Made by a program: the position numbers and the translations under genes. A DNA stretch of 5,037 bases, taken from assembly GCA_028287665.1 (NCBI GenBank), contig JAQBPF010000131.1:1-5037 (forward strand), in the 5' to 3' direction. Each line of letters begins with the position of its first letter. Within the stretch, counting starts at the first letter, position 1. Shown in pieces: positions 1-5,037 of the stretch. The stretch comes from Deinococcus sp. GTDB lineage: Bacteria; Deinococcota; Deinococci; Deinococcales; Deinococcaceae. The notes under the pieces were generated by a model, which was not told where the DNA came from, searched no databases, and worked only from the letters and a program-made list of their open reading frames with translations.

Positions 1-1889
<1,889 letters not shown>

Positions 1890-1893
1890 AGGC

Positions 1894-2046
1894 GTCTAAG
1901 AGTCAAGGATCTAAGAACAACCGCTTTGTCCTCCCATTTAAGGGGGGCGTTGCAAAGCAACGGGGGGGGTCACCCAAAATCTCAGGACAACAATTTTCCT
2001 TAGTCTCTTAGACCCTCGACCCTTAGACCACGCGGCCCCTTAGACC
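1894..2046. repeat. Nested inverted repeat with 8-bp CTTAGACC-type units
   Basis: The aceE-aceF spacer contains a palindromic element. The outer arms 1894-1916 and 2006-2028 are reverse complements at 20 of 23 positions, and all three mismatches are A opposite C. Inside them, further complementary pairs nest in order: 1926-1932 with 1984-1990 (7 bp), 1936-1939 with 1977-1980, 1942-1944 with 1973-1975, and a perfect 6-bp apex CGTTGC/GCAACG (1948-1953, 1957-1962) around AAA. The arms are built of degenerate tandem 7-8-bp units: CTTAGTCT (1999), CTTAGACC (2007), CTCGACC (2015), CTTAGACC (2022), and a separated CTTAGACC (2039-2046); the left arm carries the same units inverted (GTCTAAG 1894, AGTCAAG 1901, GATCTAAG 1908). 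It resembles small non-coding repeats or MITE-like elements of Deinococcus genomes, but family membership cannot be established here. In the mRNA it would form one long hairpin between the two cistrons. Confidence 0.75.
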
Positions 2047-2094
2047 AAGCCCCCGCGCACCCAACCTCAACCTCCGTCATCACCACTGCACCTC
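2047..2094 (+). other. C-rich, G-poor aceF leader
   Basis: These 48 nt between the palindromic element and the aceF ribosome binding site contain 26 C and only 5 G, so the transcript is expected to be largely unstructured. Such bias resembles Rho-utilisation sites, but it could equally be an open ribosome-landing leader. No -10 box resembling TANNNT is evident here, so I see no separate aceF promoter. Confidence 0.4.
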
Positions 2095-2100
2095 AAGGAG
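2095..2100 (+). promoter_or_regulatory. Ribosome binding site of aceF
   Basis: AAGGAG, a near-complete Shine-Dalgarno match, sits 7 nt before the ATG at 2108. It fixes the aceF start and gives efficient independent initiation despite the 218-bp gap after aceE. Confidence 0.9.
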
Positions 2101-2107
2101 TCACCCA

Positions 2108-3946
<1,839 letters not shown>

Positions 3947-3961
3947 ACGCCTGTTGACTGC

Positions 3962-3997
3962 TGGCCCCCGCCCGATTGGTGGGGGTCATTCATTTTT
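3962..3997 (+). terminator. Intrinsic terminator of aceF
   Basis: An 11-bp stem (3962-3972 with 3978-3988, two G·T wobbles, core CCCCC/GGGGG) closes a 5-nt loop CGATT. It is followed directly by the T-rich tract TTCATTTTT. It starts 15 nt after the aceF stop, so the aceEF transcript should end here. Confidence 0.92.
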
Positions 3998-4022
3998 GCC
4001 GCAGCATCAAGTGACGCTGACT

Positions 4023-4037
4023 TACAATCTGTAATTG
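4023..4037 (+). promoter_or_regulatory. Putative leaderless-mRNA promoter (-10 box)
   Basis: TACAAT at 4023-4028 matches the TANNNT -10 consensus and ends 8 nt before the GTG start at 4037. Transcription would therefore begin at or next to the start codon, giving a leaderless mRNA, a common arrangement in Deinococcus. No Shine-Dalgarno sequence precedes the GTG, which agrees. The -35 is not convincing: TTGCCG at 3996-4001 is 21 bp away and overlaps the terminator T-tract. Confidence 0.6.
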
Positions 4038-4537
4038 TGAAAAAACTCTTGCTTGCCGTTCCACTTCTTCTTGCGGCCTGTGCACCAGCTGTCACGGCGC
4101 CCAAGCCCGCGCCCGGTGAAGTGGTGGTGGCTTATACCTCCTCCTCGTCTTCCTCAGGCCTATCGCCCGAAGCATCGGCAGGCGTGGGCGGTTTTGCATC
4201 TATATCGGCTTTGCTGATCATCCTGCCACTTGAAAAGAGCGGCCTCACTCCGGGCTACGACCGTTTTACCTTTCCAGATGGCGAGCGCAGTATGAACATC
4301 ATCAGCGCCAAAGGCGATCCCATTCATATCAAAGTGGATTGGCGGGCGACCCAGCCCATCACCAAAAATACGGTGGATGTACAGTGGGAAAGTCGGCCTG
4401 TGGGCGGCAATTTCCTGGTGGTCAGGCTCAAGGCTCAGACCACTGACCCAGACATCAATCCCCGTAAGGTAGAGGACGCCCTGGTTCGGGAATTCCTGAA
4501 CATGCGTGGTGTCCGTCTGGTCGCCAGCGGGCGCTGA
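4037..4537 (+). CDS. Small predicted lipoprotein of unknown function
   Basis: This is a 166-residue protein I do not recognise. The N-terminus is a typical lipoprotein signal: MKK, a hydrophobic run LLLAVPLLL, then the lipobox LAAC with Cys15 as the acylated residue after cleavage. The mature protein should thus be anchored in an envelope membrane. After Cys15 comes an Ala/Pro/Lys-rich tether, then six consecutive serines (35-40), a small-residue and hydrophobic stretch (about 49-65, including SISALLIILPL), and a soluble region of about 100 residues rich in alternating hydrophobic and polar positions (for example PIHIKVDW and NFLVVRLKAQ), which suggests beta structure. Cys15 is the only cysteine. 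The start is GTG at 4037, chosen because it directly begins the MKK signal and lies 8 nt after a TACAAT box. It sits between two terminators as a one-gene unit, so the neighbours give no hint of function. Confidence 0.85.
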   Translation: MKKLLLAVPLLLAACAPAVTAPKPAPGEVVVAYTSSSSSSGLSPEASAGVGGFASISALLIILPLEKSGLTPGYDRFTFPDGERSMNIISAKGDPIHIKVDWRATQPITKNTVDVQWESRPVGGNFLVVRLKAQTTDPDINPRKVEDALVREFLNMRGVRLVASGR

Positions 4538-4556
4538 AGAGCCAGAGCATCAGGGC

Positions 4557-4596
4557 AGGTCTGTGGCAAGACTGGTGGTCACAGGCCTCTTTTCTT
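4557..4596 (+). terminator. Intrinsic terminator of the lipoprotein gene
   Basis: An 11-bp stem (4557-4567 with 4578-4588, two G·T pairs) with a 10-nt loop is followed by CTTTTCTT. It lies 19 nt after the lipoprotein stop. Its T-tract runs into the stop codon (4595-4597) of the convergent gene. The minus-strand side has no T-run, so it appears to work in one direction only. Confidence 0.7.
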
Positions 4597-5037
4597 ATCC
4601 GCTTACCTTCTGTCCCCACGCCGCAATCTGTCGCGCTGCCGCTTCCGGCCCAAGCTCGGTGGTGTCCAGCACAGGCACGCCAGCGGGTGCGCCGAATGCG
4701 CCGCGAGTGTCCAGCAAGGTGGCAAGCAGTTCGGGATTCTTCAGCTTCAGGCGGTCTTGCCGTTCAGGGCGGTCTATTCGGCGGGCCAGTTCCTCACGGT
4801 CACAGGTCAGCACGACGGGCACGAATACGGCCCCACGTGCCTGTGCCAACTCCGAGTAGCTGCCGAATGTCTCTTCTTCTTTGGCCTCTGCCGTCAGGTA
4901 GTTCGTGAAGATGTGGCTCACAGACGGCGGGGCAAGGCGGGCCGCAGCCATCACCGCCAACCGAACTTGCTCCCGCAGCGGGCCGAGGCCAGCGGGCAAT
5001 TCATGATGACCGGTCACGCCGCATGCCCGAAAAATCG
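4595..5037 (-). CDS. P-loop kinase/ATPase-like protein (AAA_33 type), 5'-truncated
   Basis: About 146 C-terminal residues are visible, and the frame stays open to the window edge. The GTG at 5017 is probably internal: the preceding in-frame residues read IFRACG, fitting the NNPIFR-like segment that I recall from small AAA_33 nucleotide-kinase-like proteins. The ATP-binding P-loop would then lie upstream, outside the window. Visible features, counting that GTG as residue 1, are a strand IFTNYL (36-41), an acidic stretch AEAKEEE, a strand VFVPVVLTCDREELARRI (64-81), which is the typical strand-plus-helix with an Asp/Glu-led helix, an arginine-rich lid-like segment RPERQDRLK (83-91), and the C-terminal LDTTELGPEAAARQI helix (117-131). 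The family includes phosphotransferases of small molecules, but the substrate cannot be read from this part. It converges on the lipoprotein gene with 57 bp between the stops. No terminator is evident on its own strand, where the sequence downstream runs into the lipoprotein gene. Confidence 0.75.
   Translation of the reverse strand, partial: IFRACGVTGHHELPAGLGPLREQVRLAVMAAARLAPPSVSHIFTNYLTAEAKEEETFGSYSELAQARGAVFVPVVLTCDREELARRIDRPERQDRLKLKNPELLATLLDTRGAFGAPAGVPVLDTTELGPEAAARQIAAWGQKVSG

Noticed and set aside
1894..2046. CRISPR array
   Set aside because: The repeat units are only 7-8 bp, degenerate, adjacent to one another and in both orientations, with no regular spacers.
1997..2076. Minus-strand 26-codon open frame within the spacer (ATG near 2076)
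   Set aside because: No Shine-Dalgarno sequence, and its codons simply read through the repeat units.
3954..3959. TTGACT as a -35 box for the lipoprotein gene
   Set aside because: It is 63 bp upstream of the TACAAT box and lies before the aceF terminator; no -10 box follows at 16-18 bp.
4506..4859. Plus-strand open frame of 117 residues overlapping the minus-strand kinase gene
   Set aside because: It is rich in Arg, Ser and Ala as expected of an antisense shadow, while the minus frame reads as a coherent kinase-like fold.

Overview
The window suggests a bacterium of the Deinococcus lineage. The reasons are the G+C-rich coding sequence, a proteobacterial-type (homodimeric E1) pyruvate dehydrogenase gene pair in an otherwise non-proteobacterial style, a TANNNT promoter box placed so close to a start codon that the mRNA would be leaderless, and an intergenic palindromic element built of short degenerate CTTAGACC units. 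This assignment is inference; no marker gene is present.

Positions 1-1889 (+) hold the C-terminal 70% or so of aceE, the thiamine-diphosphate-dependent E1 of the pyruvate dehydrogenase complex; its 5' end lies before the window. Positions 1890-2107 are non-coding: a 135-bp nested inverted repeat (1894-2028), a fourth direct CTTAGACC unit, then a C-rich, G-poor leader ending in a strong Shine-Dalgarno site. Positions 2108-3946 (+) hold aceF, the E2 dihydrolipoamide acetyltransferase, complete, with two nearly identical lipoyl domains, an E1/E3-binding domain and the acyltransferase core. A textbook intrinsic terminator follows at 3962-3997, so the aceEF unit ends there and no E3 (lpd) gene is attached.

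Positions 4037-4537 (+) encode a small lipoprotein of unknown function with its own likely leaderless promoter and its own terminator (4557-4596). Positions 4595-5037 (-) hold the C-terminal part of a P-loop (AAA_33-like) kinase/ATPase convergent with the lipoprotein gene; its N-terminus lies beyond the window.

AceE decarboxylates pyruvate and passes the acetyl group to the swinging lipoyl arms of AceF, which transfers it to CoA. The two downstream genes show no visible functional tie to this pathway. The core is ordinary metabolism; the most unusual piece of sequence is the structured repeat between aceE and aceF.
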